This document shows positions 7,388-15,601 of a DNA stretch of 26,397 nt, one piece after another. The DNA comes from Planctomycetia bacterium (lineage in GTDB: Bacteria > Planctomycetota > Planctomycetia > Gemmatales > Gemmataceae). Every line of letters starts with the position of its first letter. Within the stretch, counting starts at the first letter, position 1. The notes below the pieces were generated by a model. The model worked only from the letters and a program-made list of their open reading frames with translations. It did not search any database and was not told the origin of the DNA. The stretch lies in assembly GCA_005773755.1 (NCBI GenBank), contig SXHE01000239.1, positions 1 through 26,397 of the forward strand. The letters run 5' to 3'. Position numbers and translations under genes: made by a program.

Positions 7388-8596
7388 TCAGCGGCGAGCG
7401 AGGGATGTAACCACCTCGACAGCCTTCTGGCCGATCCGCTGCCAGTCGTAGACGGCGTGCGCCAGCTCGCGCCCGCGTTCCGCCATTCTCGTGCTCGCGG
7501 CGCGATCCGCTAGCAGCGCCGCAGTGGCGCTGGCGAACTCCGGGCGCTCGGCCAGCGCGAAGTGCGTGCCGGGCTGTGCGTCGATCCCCTCCGCGCCGAC
7601 CGCGGTGCTGATTACCGGCAGCCCAGCGGCGAACGCTTCCAGAATCTTCAACCGCGTCCCGCCGCCTGCGTCGAGTGGCACCGCGAGTACCGACACGCGG
7701 GCCAAATACGGCTTCACGTCCGGCACGTTGCTCGCCACCTCGATACCCGGCGCGCCGTTGAGGGCGAGCAGGTCCGCGGGCGGGTCGCGACCAACAATGC
7801 TGAGTGTCGCATCGGGCACACGCGCGCGGAGCGCGGGCAGCACGTCGCGGGCCAGGAACCGCGCGGCGGTGGCGTTCGGCCCCCACGACATCGTGCCCAG
7901 GAACATCACCACTTGCGGGCCGGTGCGCCCGGTCGGCAGGTCCGCGAACGCGGCGCAATCGACCCCGTTGGGAACGGTGTACACCGACCGCGCGCCTAGC
8001 CCGCGGAAGTGCGCGGCTTCGGCGTCCGACACCGCGCACACTGCCTCGCAGTCGCGCGCCGCGCGCCGTTCCATGCGGTCGAGTCCTTGCGCCTCGGAGC
8101 GCAGGAACGAGCGCTTCAGCGGGTTCGTTTGCTCTCCTGCGGTGCGCCGGACGAGCAGCGAGTAGACGTTGTGCAGGTCGATGACCGCCGGAACGCCGGG
8201 TGCCGCGCCGCGGTAGAGCAGCGCGTCGAGGTGGTCGAGGTAAAGCACGTCGGGCGGGTTCGCGGTCAGTTCGCGCGCCCACACCGCGCCGGCCTCGCGC
8301 CACGAGTGGCGGCGGTACATCACGTACGGCTCGCGCCGGAGCGCGGCAGCGAGCAGTCGCTTCGCTTCGCCCCACTTCGAGCGCGCCGGGACCGGGGCCG
8401 GGCGCACGTCGATGCCGGCGGCGCGCAGCGCTTCGATGCCGGCGGCGTGTCCCGGTGCGACCGGGCACACGAGCCGGAAGTCGGTCGCGGCGGCCAGCGC
8501 CTTCATCAGGTGGAAGCTGCGGATGTGCCCGCCGCTGTTGAGCGGCCACGGGGCCTCGCTGGTCACCGCCAGCACGCGCGGTCGGGTCACGGTCAC
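7388..8596 (-). CDS. GT4-family glycosyltransferase
   Basis: 402 aa, taken from the GTG at 8596 that overlaps the stop of the acyltransferase gene (GTGA). A second GTG two codons later (8590) is also possible; the frame extends further upstream but only inside the preceding gene. The protein has the GT-B plan: an N-terminal Rossmann domain beginning RVLAVTSEAPWPLNSGGHIR, the inter-domain segment VPNGVDCAAF, then the donor-binding half with VVMFLGTMSWGPN and GGGTRLKILEAFAAGLPV (Glu320), typical of retaining GT4 enzymes using nucleotide sugars. It is cytoplasmic or peripheral to the membrane and likely adds a sugar to a lipid-linked glycan. It resembles transferases found next to exosortase/PEP-CTERM glycan loci, but no exosortase is in the window. 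Last gene of the four-gene cassette. Confidence 0.88.
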   Translation of the reverse strand: MTVTRPRVLAVTSEAPWPLNSGGHIRSFHLMKALAAATDFRLVCPVAPGHAAGIEALRAAGIDVRPAPVPARSKWGEAKRLLAAALRREPYVMYRRHSWREAGAVWARELTANPPDVLYLDHLDALLYRGAAPGVPAVIDLHNVYSLLVRRTAGEQTNPLKRSFLRSEAQGLDRMERRAARDCEAVCAVSDAEAAHFRGLGARSVYTVPNGVDCAAFADLPTGRTGPQVVMFLGTMSWGPNATAARFLARDVLPALRARVPDATLSIVGRDPPADLLALNGAPGIEVASNVPDVKPYLARVSVLAVPLDAGGGTRLKILEAFAAGLPVISTAVGAEGIDAQPGTHFALAERPEFASATAALLADRAASTRMAERGRELAHAVYDWQRIGQKAVEVVTSLARR

Positions 8597-9249
8597 GCGC
8601 TGGCCTCCGGCGCGGGTTCGAACCGGTTGCGGATCACCTTCGCCGGCACGCCGGCCGCGATCACGTTGTCCGGCAGCGGCTTCGTGACCACGCTCCCGGC
8701 CGCGACGACGGTGCCTTTGCCCACGTCCGCGAGGATGATCGCGCCCGTGCCGATCCACGCGCCCGCACCGACGGTGACGAGCTTCCGCTCGCCGCCCTGT
8801 TCGCGAATCGGCTTCGTGGGGTCGTCGAAGTAGTGCGTCTTCCCGCCGGACGGGATCTGCACGTTGGCCGCGAGCAACACGTCGCGTTCGAGGTGGACGA
8901 GGCCGAGGACGCAGCGCGGGCCGACATAGACGTTCTCGTCCAGCATCGCGCCCTGCTGCGAGAAGAACGTGCCGAACTCGACCGTCGCGGTCGGGTGACA
9001 GCGGGCGAGCACCTGTTCAAGGAACGCGCGGCGCAGGTACTGCCCCGTGAGGCCCGGCCACAGTGATAGCAACTGCGACCGCGACTCGAGCGCCGGCCCG
9101 CGACCGCGTACAGCAGCGCTCAGCCAGTAGGATGCCAGCACTGGCGACACGCCCACGAGCGCCGCGAGCCGCGCGGCGCGCTTGGCGGCGCGCTTCAGCG
9201 CGGACGGCTCGCCGTCGGGCGGAACGTGGATTGTTGGGGGGTTGCTCAT
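8593..9249 (-). CDS. Left-handed beta-helix acyltransferase (WcaF/CysE-like)
   Basis: 218 aa, ATG at 9249 overlapping the stop of the upstream glycosyltransferase gene as ATGA. The C-terminal two thirds is made of hexapeptide-like turns (for example NVYVGPRCVLGLV, VTVGAGAWIGTGAIIL, VGKGTVVAAGSVV), followed by the characteristic NVIAAGVPAKVIRNRF ending. These are seen in trimeric acetyltransferases of the colanic-acid/O-antigen and serine-acetyltransferase type. The N-terminal about 60 residues are basic with a short hydrophobic stretch. Its position between two glycosyltransferases suggests it acetylates a sugar of the same glycan, using acetyl-CoA. Translation is probably coupled on both sides by 4-nt overlaps. 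Confidence 0.88.
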   Translation of the reverse strand: MSNPPTIHVPPDGEPSALKRAAKRAARLAALVGVSPVLASYWLSAAVRGRGPALESRSQLLSLWPGLTGQYLRRAFLEQVLARCHPTATVEFGTFFSQQGAMLDENVYVGPRCVLGLVHLERDVLLAANVQIPSGGKTHYFDDPTKPIREQGGERKLVTVGAGAWIGTGAIILADVGKGTVVAAGSVVTKPLPDNVIAAGVPAKVIRNRFEPAPEASA

Positions 9250-10388
9250 CGGGTGCTCGGTCGCCTGCGGCTCGCGGCTAACTGACAGTAGAGGTTGAAA
9301 TACGCCTCAACTGTGGTGCCGAGCTGGTAGCGCTCGGCTGCCCGCGCGCGGCCGTTCGCCCCCAGGCGCGCGGCAAGCTCATCGTCGCGGAAGAGGCGGC
9401 GGATCGCGTCCGCGCAGCCCGCGGCGTCGGAGCGCGGGAACAGCAGCCCCTCGCGCTCGTGCCGCACAATCTCCGGGTTGCCCCCGACGTTCGTAACCAC
9501 GGCGGGTAGGCCGCTCGCCATCGCTTCGAGCAGCGTCAGTGAAGCCGCTTCGCTCAGCGAGGTGAGCACGAAGGCGTCCGCGGCGCGCATCAGGTCCGGG
9601 ATGTCGGTGCGGATGCCGAGCCACTTCACGCGTTCCGGCACGCGCAGTTCCACCGCGAGCGATTCCAGTTCCCCGCGCAACGGGCCGTCGCCCACCATCA
9701 CGAGGTCGACCCCGGGTAGGTCGGGCGCGGTCAACGCGAAGCCGCGGAGCAGCGTCGTCTGATCCTTCACCGGGTGATGCCGGGCGACGTGAATCAGGTA
9801 GCGCCGGTCGGGGTCGAGGCCGACATCTTCCTTCGCCAGCCCTTTGTCCGCGGGCGGGCCGTAGGCGTCGATTTCGATGCCGTTCTCGATCACTTCGATG
9901 CGGCGGCCGGCGAACCCGTCGGTCTTGGTCAACCCTTCCTTGCTGAAGTGACAACACGCCGTCACCGCGTCCGCGAGGCGGTCGAGCGCGAGCCGGTTCA
10001 CCGCGCGGCGCAGCGGCGACACGCGATCCGGGTAGTGCCGCCCGTGCTCCGTGAGGATCAGTTTCGGGCGGAACGCGCACAGCGGCTTCGCGAGCGCGGA
10101 GTAGAAGAAGGGCGTGTACTGGTGGGCGTGAACGACTTGAATGTCGCGCTCGCGGATCGCGCGGGCGACGCGCCGGCTCACGCCGAAGTCGCGCCCCGGC
10201 TTGCGGCCGAAGCAGACCAGATCGACGCCCTCGGCGACGAGTTCTTCGCCGATCCGCCCGACGGCGTCGAGGCAGAAGATGGTGGGGGTGATGCGCCCTT
10301 TGAGGCGGCGGACCGTCTCGCGCACGAGGACTTCGGCCCCGGCGACCTGCATCAGGTGGACGACGAACGCGACGCGCAGGGGTTTCAC
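9246..10388 (-). CDS. GT4-family glycosyltransferase
   Basis: 380 aa from GTG at 10388, which overlaps the TGA of the ligase/polymerase gene (GTGA). The open frame continues upstream to 11642 only as a shadow of that gene. It starts KPLRVAFVVHLMQVAGAEVLV, a classic GT4 acceptor domain with the GGAE-type loop as VAGAE. It also contains VVHAHQYTPFF, VIENGIEID, and the donor-site EX7E motif with Glu280 and Glu288 in SEAASLTLLEAMASGLP. It is predicted to be a cytoplasmic retaining glycosyltransferase. Second gene of the glycan cassette, so it probably extends the lipid-linked saccharide that the first gene product ligates or polymerises. Confidence 0.9.
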   Translation of the reverse strand: MKPLRVAFVVHLMQVAGAEVLVRETVRRLKGRITPTIFCLDAVGRIGEELVAEGVDLVCFGRKPGRDFGVSRRVARAIRERDIQVVHAHQYTPFFYSALAKPLCAFRPKLILTEHGRHYPDRVSPLRRAVNRLALDRLADAVTACCHFSKEGLTKTDGFAGRRIEVIENGIEIDAYGPPADKGLAKEDVGLDPDRRYLIHVARHHPVKDQTTLLRGFALTAPDLPGVDLVMVGDGPLRGELESLAVELRVPERVKWLGIRTDIPDLMRAADAFVLTSLSEAASLTLLEAMASGLPAVVTNVGGNPEIVRHEREGLLFPRSDAAGCADAIRRLFRDDELAARLGANGRARAAERYQLGTTVEAYFNLYCQLAASRRRPSTR

Positions 10389-11764
10389 GACGACACCGCG
10401 ACGGGGCGCTGCGCGGCCGGGTACGGGTACGGCATCGTGAGCGGCGGCAGACCGGAGGGCGACGGGTTCAGTCGGGCCGTCACCGCGCGGGTGATGGCGT
10501 GGAGCTGTACCGCGAGCACCATGCAGATGTAGGGCATCTCGAAGTGTTCGAGCGAGAGGAACGCGGCCCCGATGCAGAACAGCATCAGCGCGCACTCCAG
10601 CCCGGCGGCGAGCGACCGCACCTTGAGCGTTTCCGGGTCCGTGAACTTGCTCAGCATGCGGCGCGTGCGCCACAGGCCGTAGAAGATGGACACCAGCAGT
10701 GCGGCGTACAGGGCCAGCGCCGGCCACCCGCTGTCGGCCGCGGTCTGGAGGTACTGGCTGTGGATCGTGCGCCCTTCCATGTCCGCGCCCTTCGCGAACG
10801 TGAACAGGTTCGAGTTGCGGATACCGACCCCGAACACCGGGTTCTCGTTGGCGATCTCCACCGCGATCTTCCACACGCTCCACCGTGACTGCGCGCTGGC
10901 GTCCACCTCCTGCGCGCCGACAGAGAAGAACCGCTCCTGGATCTCTTTGCCGGCCATCGCGACCACCACGCACGCGCCGGCCGCGTAGAGCACCCCGACG
11001 AACAGCTTGTTCCGGGCGCGGAAGAACATGAGCACCGCGGCGAAGCAGAGCGAGACCATCGCCCCGCGCGAGTACGAGAGCATGACCGCGTGGAGCAGCA
11101 CCGGGATCACGGCCAGGAAGCCCCAGCGCCACCAGCCGCGGTTGGCCTCCCACGCGAAGAAGCACAGCGGCACCGCCATCGCCAGGATCAGCGCCGCGCC
11201 GTTGTTGTCCAGCCCGCCGTAGCCGCGCTGCTGGAGCATCATCCACTTGTACACGACGTAGTAGAAGTTCAGCTCGTACGCGATGTACACCGCGCAGCCG
11301 AGCATGACGTAATAGACGATCCACAGGTCGCGCACCGTGCGCAGCACCAGCGCGGCGCAGACGAACATGACGAAGATTTTGACGTACTCGATGAAGTACG
11401 GCCACGCCACGGTCTGGTTGTACGCGGTGAGGTAGGTGAGGCTGATCCAGGCGGTGAAGGCGAGGAACAGGTAGTGGCTGCGGTCGAACCGCGGGTTCCC
11501 GTACCAGGGCGGCTTCGCGGCCATCACCGGGGTCCACAGCCCCAGCCGCCACAAGGCCGTAGCTTTCAGTGTGATCAGCGCGACCGGCAGCGACCAGTTC
11601 ACGTCGCCCAACTTCATGCCGAACAGATCGACCCAGTCCCAAATGAACTGCGGGCGCAGCACCGCGTACATGTAGTAGACGGCGATGCCCAGGACCGGGG
11701 TCAGGGCGAGCGCCCCGGCCGTGCCCAGGAACATGGTCAGCGCCATGAACGCGAGTTGCTTCAT
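10385..11764 (-). CDS. O-antigen ligase/polymerase-like membrane protein
   Basis: 459 aa, ATG at 11764, with about ten hydrophobic segments across the whole length. Near the N-terminus is YYMYAVLRPQFIWDW. A large central loop carries LLHAVMLSYSRGAMVSL, the SRG motif of the Wzy_C/O-antigen-ligase family, followed by RWSVWKIAVEIANENPVFGVGIRNS, also typical of the family. These proteins act in the inner membrane, transferring or polymerising undecaprenyl-linked glycans at the periplasmic face. The N-terminal LRPQ signature recalls ligases linked to exosortase systems, but that link is inference. First gene of a four-gene minus-strand cassette; the next gene starts inside its stop codon. Divergent from the secreted protein gene at 12012. 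Confidence 0.88.
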   Translation of the reverse strand: MKQLAFMALTMFLGTAGALALTPVLGIAVYYMYAVLRPQFIWDWVDLFGMKLGDVNWSLPVALITLKATALWRLGLWTPVMAAKPPWYGNPRFDRSHYLFLAFTAWISLTYLTAYNQTVAWPYFIEYVKIFVMFVCAALVLRTVRDLWIVYYVMLGCAVYIAYELNFYYVVYKWMMLQQRGYGGLDNNGAALILAMAVPLCFFAWEANRGWWRWGFLAVIPVLLHAVMLSYSRGAMVSLCFAAVLMFFRARNKLFVGVLYAAGACVVVAMAGKEIQERFFSVGAQEVDASAQSRWSVWKIAVEIANENPVFGVGIRNSNLFTFAKGADMEGRTIHSQYLQTAADSGWPALALYAALLVSIFYGLWRTRRMLSKFTDPETLKVRSLAAGLECALMLFCIGAAFLSLEHFEMPYICMVLAVQLHAITRAVTARLNPSPSGLPPLTMPYPYPAAQRPVAVSS

Positions 11765-12011
11765 CGGTCGATCCGTCCTGGCGCGCCGGCGGGGAGTGGG
11801 TTATCCTATATGGTTGGGGCGCGGAAACGCCTGTTCCGCATTACGGCGGACCCTTCTACCATCTTTCATAGCACACAAGAAAGCCCAGCCGCGGGGAGAA
11901 ACAGGGTGACGCGCCGTAGACGACGGCGATGCGCGACTTCCCCCTTGACCCCGTCCCCCTTTTCGCTGTATTTCCGCGCGGCCCGTGCCCGTTTCCGCGG
12001 TGGAGCCGCCG
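11765..12011. promoter_or_regulatory. Divergent intergenic region (247 bp) with a small hairpin
   Basis: This gap must hold the promoter of the glycan cassette (leftward) and of the secreted protein gene (rightward). A perfect 6-bp stem GCGGAA/TTCCGC with a 7-nt loop sits at 11821-11839. I could not identify convincing -35/-10 boxes on either strand. GGTGGAG at 11999-12005 is the ribosome site for the rightward gene. Confidence 0.45.
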
Positions 12012-13328
12012 ATGGTCTGCCGTGCCGCCGTTACACTGGTCGCGCTCGTCGCGTGCGTTCCGCACGCCGTCGCGCAAGTGACCCTGTCCGAAGCGCCGGC
12101 GTCCGGCGATTGCTTCCGGTATCACGTCGAACTCGATCTCGTCGGCAAGATGACGATCGCGCAGGACGGGCAGAAGCTCGACCTGCGGCTCGAAGCGAAG
12201 GCGCGGCACGTGTTCACCGAGCGCACGCTGACCGTGGCCGCCGGGTTGCCGGTCAAGTCGGCCCGGCACCACGACAACGCGGTCTCGTCCACCGTCGTGG
12301 ACATCGAGAAGTCGAACCGGGCGCTCCCCGCGGACCGCGCGCTGGTCGTTGCGACCCGCACCTCGGACGGGCTGTTCTGCTTCTGTCCCGCCGGGCCGCT
12401 GACGCGCGACGAACTCGACCTGGTGACCGAGCACTTCAACCCGCAGTGCGTCGCCGGGCTGCTGCCGGGCAAGGCCGTGAACGTCGGCGACACCTGGAAG
12501 ATCGACCCGGCCGCGGCGCAGACCGCGTGCCTGTTCGACAGCCTCATCAGGCACACGCTTACCGGAAAGCTCACGGCCGCGGCCGACGGGAAGGCGACCT
12601 TCACCATCGAGGGCACCGCGGAGGGCATCGAGCACGGCGCGAAGGTGGCGCTGGTCGTCACCGCGACCGGAACCTACGACACAGCCGCGAAGCGCGTGAC
12701 CGCGCTGACGTGGAAGCAGAAGGACGACCGCGACCAGGGGCCGATCGCGCCCGCATCGAAACTGACGGCGACCGTCACGGTGAAGCGCGAGGCGCTGGCC
12801 GAAGCGCCGAAGGAACTGGCCGACACCGCGCTCGCGGCGCTGCCGCGCGGCGACGTTCCGGCCGCGCTGGCGCTCCTGCGCCACGGCGACCCGAAAGACC
12901 GGTACGCGCTAACATACCCCCGCGACTGGCACATCACCGGGCAGACCGACCCGCACCTCATCCTGCGGTTGCTCGACAAGGGTGAGTTCGTCGCGCAGGC
13001 GACCGTGGTGGCGTGGAAGAAAGCCGACGCGGGCAAACACACCCCCGCAGAGGAGTTCAAGAAGGCCGTGACCGCGACGCCCGGCTGGACCGCGTCGCGC
13101 GTGCTCGAAGACGGCGAGACGACGGCGGCCGACGGGCGCTGGCTGTACCGGATCGCGGCCGAGGGGAAGCTCGACGACCAGCCCGTCGTGCAATCGTTCC
13201 ACCTGCTCGCCGGGCCGCAGGGCGATCAGGCCGCACTGATGGTCGCGGTGAAGCCGGACAAGGTGAAGCTGGTCGGCACCCGCGACAAGGAACTGGTGAA
13301 CGCGCTGAGCTTCCCGGCGAAGAAGTGA
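12012..13328 (+). CDS. Secreted protein of unknown function (possible lipoprotein)
   Basis: 438 aa from the ATG at 12012, preferred over the GTG at 11985 because GGTGGAG ends 6 nt before it and the protein then starts directly with a signal peptide (MVCRAAVTLVALVACVPHAVAQ). LVAC at residues 12-15 fits a lipobox, while AVAQ fits ordinary signal peptidase I cleavage, so either is possible. The first two thirds is a beta-rich region with internally repeated strands (for example ATFTIEGTAEGIEHGAKVALVV). The last third, from about residue 297, begins RYALTYPRDWHI and resembles PsbP/DUF1795-like domains, which suggests a small alpha/beta ligand or lipid-interaction module. No catalytic motif is recognised. 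It stands alone between the divergent glycan cassette and an oxidoreductase 230 bp downstream. Confidence 0.8.
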   Translation: MVCRAAVTLVALVACVPHAVAQVTLSEAPASGDCFRYHVELDLVGKMTIAQDGQKLDLRLEAKARHVFTERTLTVAAGLPVKSARHHDNAVSSTVVDIEKSNRALPADRALVVATRTSDGLFCFCPAGPLTRDELDLVTEHFNPQCVAGLLPGKAVNVGDTWKIDPAAAQTACLFDSLIRHTLTGKLTAAADGKATFTIEGTAEGIEHGAKVALVVTATGTYDTAAKRVTALTWKQKDDRDQGPIAPASKLTATVTVKREALAEAPKELADTALAALPRGDVPAALALLRHGDPKDRYALTYPRDWHITGQTDPHLILRLLDKGEFVAQATVVAWKKADAGKHTPAEEFKKAVTATPGWTASRVLEDGETTAADGRWLYRIAAEGKLDDQPVVQSFHLLAGPQGDQAALMVAVKPDKVKLVGTRDKELVNALSFPAKK

Positions 13329-13558
13329 ATCGTAGCGCGTGTCGGGGTCACATGTTTTTGCCCCGATAGGTTCACCACGCCCGGTCGCGCACATCGCGGC
13401 GCGCGTCGACGACGCGCTGCCTCCCGCGGACAACAGCCCGAACGCGACGACTTCTGGGCACAACGTTTGGTCGGCGACCGCGGGAAAACGGGACCGAACC
13501 GCGAACTCCGTGTACACTTCTGACCGTATCAGGTCGCAACAAATAAGGAGCAACCCCG
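13329..13558 (+). other. Intergenic 230 bp with a GC hairpin (13343-13367)
   Basis: TCGGGG (13343-13348) pairs with CCCCGA (13362-13367) around a 13-nt loop that contains five T. It begins 14 nt after the preceding stop and may weaken read-through, but it lacks a T-tract after the stem. The rest holds no ORF or recognisable promoter, only the strong AAGGAG ribosome site at 13545-13550 before the next gene. Confidence 0.4.
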
Positions 13559-14581
13559 ATGGTCCGCGTCGGCATTGTTGGCATCGGCTTCATGGGCCGG
13601 ATTCACTTCCTGGCCGGTCAGCGGCTAAGTGGGGCGAAGGTCGCCGCGATCTGCTCGCGCGACGCGGCCAAGCGCGCCGGCGACTGGCGCAACACGCGCG
13701 GCAACTTCGGCCCGGAGCCGGGGCAGGTCGATCTCAGCGGCGTGAAGACCTACGAGAAACTGGACGACATGCTCGCGGACCCGGACATCGACCTGATCGA
13801 CATTTGCACCGTCACCGACCAGCACACGCCGATCGCGCTCGCGGCGCTTAAGGCCGGGAAGCACGTCCTGGTCGAGAAGGCCATCGCGCTTTCGCCGCAA
13901 GACGCCGACGCGATGGTGAGCGCGGCCAAAGCCGCGGGTAAGTTGCTCATGGTCGCGCACGTGCTGCCGTTCTTCCCGGAGTTCCGCTACGCGGCCGAGG
14001 TGATTCGCGGCGGGCAGCACGGGAAGGTGCTTGCGGCGCACTTCAAGCGCGTCATCGCCAAGCCGGACTGGTCGAGCGACATCGGCGACGCCGCGAAGAC
14101 CGGCGGCCCAGCGGTCGATCTGCACATCCACGACACCCACTTCATCGGCCTCGTGTGTGGCGTACCGAAGCAGGTGTTCGCGGTCGGCACCGTCGAGGGC
14201 GGCGCGGTCGCCTACCTCACGACCTCGTACCTCTATGGCCCCGGCGGGCCGGCGGTGACGTGCTCCAGCGGCGCGCTCTCGATGAGCGGGCGGCCGTTCG
14301 TTCACGGCTACGAAATCTTCCTCGAACGCGCGACGCTGCTTTACGACAGCGGCGGCACCCCGCTCACGCTGCTCACGGCGGACGGGAAGGCGGCGCAGCC
14401 GGTGCTCACGGGCGGGGGCGACCCGCTCTCGGCGTTCGCGAACGAGTTGCAGGCCGCGGTAAGCGGCGTAAGCAGCGGCAAAGAGCCGGACCTACTCAGC
14501 GGCACGCTCGCGCGCGACGCGCTCGTGCTGTGCCACCGCGAGATCGAATCTGTCAAGACGGGCAAGCCCGTGACCGTGTGA
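13559..14581 (+). CDS. Gfo/Idh/MocA-family NAD(P)-dependent oxidoreductase
   Basis: 340 aa with an excellent start: AAGGAG lies 8 nt before the ATG. The N-terminal Rossmann domain shows VGIVGIGFMGRIH (GxGxxG at residues 8-13). HVLVEKAIAL (Glu106-Lys107) is the family's EKP motif with Ala instead of Pro. The C-terminal domain has TGGPAVDLHIHDTHFI (Asp187, His191, His194), the usual GGxxxDxxxH substrate or catalytic region. It has no signal peptide, so it is predicted cytoplasmic, unlike the Tat-exported relatives common in planctomycetes. It probably oxidises or reduces a sugar or polyol; the substrate cannot be read from sequence. No partner gene is adjacent; the sugar isomerase-like gene at 19330 is a distant possible pathway mate. 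Confidence 0.9.
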   Translation: MVRVGIVGIGFMGRIHFLAGQRLSGAKVAAICSRDAAKRAGDWRNTRGNFGPEPGQVDLSGVKTYEKLDDMLADPDIDLIDICTVTDQHTPIALAALKAGKHVLVEKAIALSPQDADAMVSAAKAAGKLLMVAHVLPFFPEFRYAAEVIRGGQHGKVLAAHFKRVIAKPDWSSDIGDAAKTGGPAVDLHIHDTHFIGLVCGVPKQVFAVGTVEGGAVAYLTTSYLYGPGGPAVTCSSGALSMSGRPFVHGYEIFLERATLLYDSGGTPLTLLTADGKAAQPVLTGGGDPLSAFANELQAAVSGVSSGKEPDLLSGTLARDALVLCHREIESVKTGKPVTV

Positions 14582-14729
14582 CGCTTCCCCAACTTGCCCA
14601 CTCGCGCCGACCGGAACACTCCGCGTGGCTTCCGCCGTAACTCCGGGTGATAACTTGTAACGGTTCTCGCGGTCTCGCGGGTTCTGCCGATTCACAGCGG
14701 TAGAGCAAACCCGCGAGGCGCGAGGGCGA
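14582..14729 (+). other. Intergenic 148 bp
   Basis: No ORF, strong hairpin or clear promoter is seen. GAGGG at about 14723-14727 is a close-spaced ribosome site for the gene at 14730. Confidence 0.4.
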
Positions 14730-15560
14730 ATGATGACGCGGCAAGTTGGGCTGATCGGCGCGGTGCTGGCAACCGTGCTCGCGAACACCGGCTGTGACTC
14801 GCACTGCCACCAGAGCCACCAGAAGACGTGGGAGCGCGGCGCGGATCACGAGCTGCCGGCCCCGTGTCGCGGGCAGGTGTACGTGTTCATGTTCCACGGC
14901 CTCACGCCCTCGTGCGACAGCGGGCTGGACGCCCTTCGGCTGAAACTCGCGGAGAGCGGCTTTGCGAAAGTCGGGGTCGCGGAACTCGCCGGGAGCCTGT
15001 GCGTCGCGGGCGAGATCGACAAGATTCGGAAGTGCGAACCAGACGCCAAGTTCGTACTGATCGGCTACGACCTGGGCGGGGCCGCGGCCGTGTGCGTCGC
15101 CCGCGACCTGACCAAAAAGGGCATCCCGGTCGAAGCCGTCGTGCTGCTCGATCCGGTGAAGTGCGGCGAGCCGTGCGGCCTGCGCACGCTGCTTGTCACC
15201 AGCGGCACGACCGCCTCGACGGTTCCGTTCACGGACCGCCTCATTGTCTCGGACGCGACTCACGCGAAGTTGCCGGCGCACCCACTCACGTCGGGGGCGA
15301 TTGTCGAGTGGTTGAAGGAGATCGCGGCGAACGGATTCGTGGACCGCGGCGATACGGTTCAGGAGTGGGGCTATCAGCACGCACCCGAAATGCGGCCGGT
15401 CGCGGTGGGGAAGGGCGGGGCGAACTGGAACTTCCTCGCGGACAAACCCGGCACGCCGTCGGCCATCGACACGCGTGTCGTGGTGCAACCGGCCGAGCCG
15501 ACCGCGCCGAGCACGCCCGCGGTTTCCACCTCCGCGGGGCCGGTGTTCATCAAACGGTGA
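14730..15560 (+). CDS. Exported alpha/beta-hydrolase-like protein with Asp at the nucleophile position
   Basis: 276 aa; tandem ATGs at 14730 and 14733 with GAGGG just upstream, so either may start. The N-terminus is a signal sequence ending ANTGCDSHC, a lipoprotein-like site with an unusual Asn at -3. The core reads VYVFMFHGLTPSCDSG (oxyanion-loop-like HG) and KFVLIGYDLGGAAAVCVA. The last has the strand-elbow-helix shape of an alpha/beta hydrolase, but the nucleophile is Asp114 (GYDLGG) rather than Ser. A strand with VVLLDPVKC and a DATHAKLP segment follow where acid and His residues might lie. It is Cys-rich for its size. The C-terminal about 50 residues are Pro/Thr/Ser-rich and low-complexity. 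It may be a non-catalytic or Asp-nucleophile member. TruD starts 41 nt downstream on the same strand. Confidence 0.72.
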   Translation: MMTRQVGLIGAVLATVLANTGCDSHCHQSHQKTWERGADHELPAPCRGQVYVFMFHGLTPSCDSGLDALRLKLAESGFAKVGVAELAGSLCVAGEIDKIRKCEPDAKFVLIGYDLGGAAAVCVARDLTKKGIPVEAVVLLDPVKCGEPCGLRTLLVTSGTTASTVPFTDRLIVSDATHAKLPAHPLTSGAIVEWLKEIAANGFVDRGDTVQEWGYQHAPEMRPVAVGKGGANWNFLADKPGTPSAIDTRVVVQPAEPTAPSTPAVSTSAGPVFIKR

Positions 15561-15601
15561 TTCGCCCTGCCAGAACCGCGTGGCGCTGCTTCAATGGCTA
15601 C

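Noticed and set aside
10389..11642. N-terminal extension of the GT4 frame through the ligase gene
   Set aside because: Shadow of the O-antigen ligase-like gene; the GT4 motifs begin right after the GTG at 10388.
13343..13367. Intrinsic terminator after the secreted protein
   Set aside because: The stem is only 6 bp and the T-run is in the loop, not after the stem, so I list only a hairpin.
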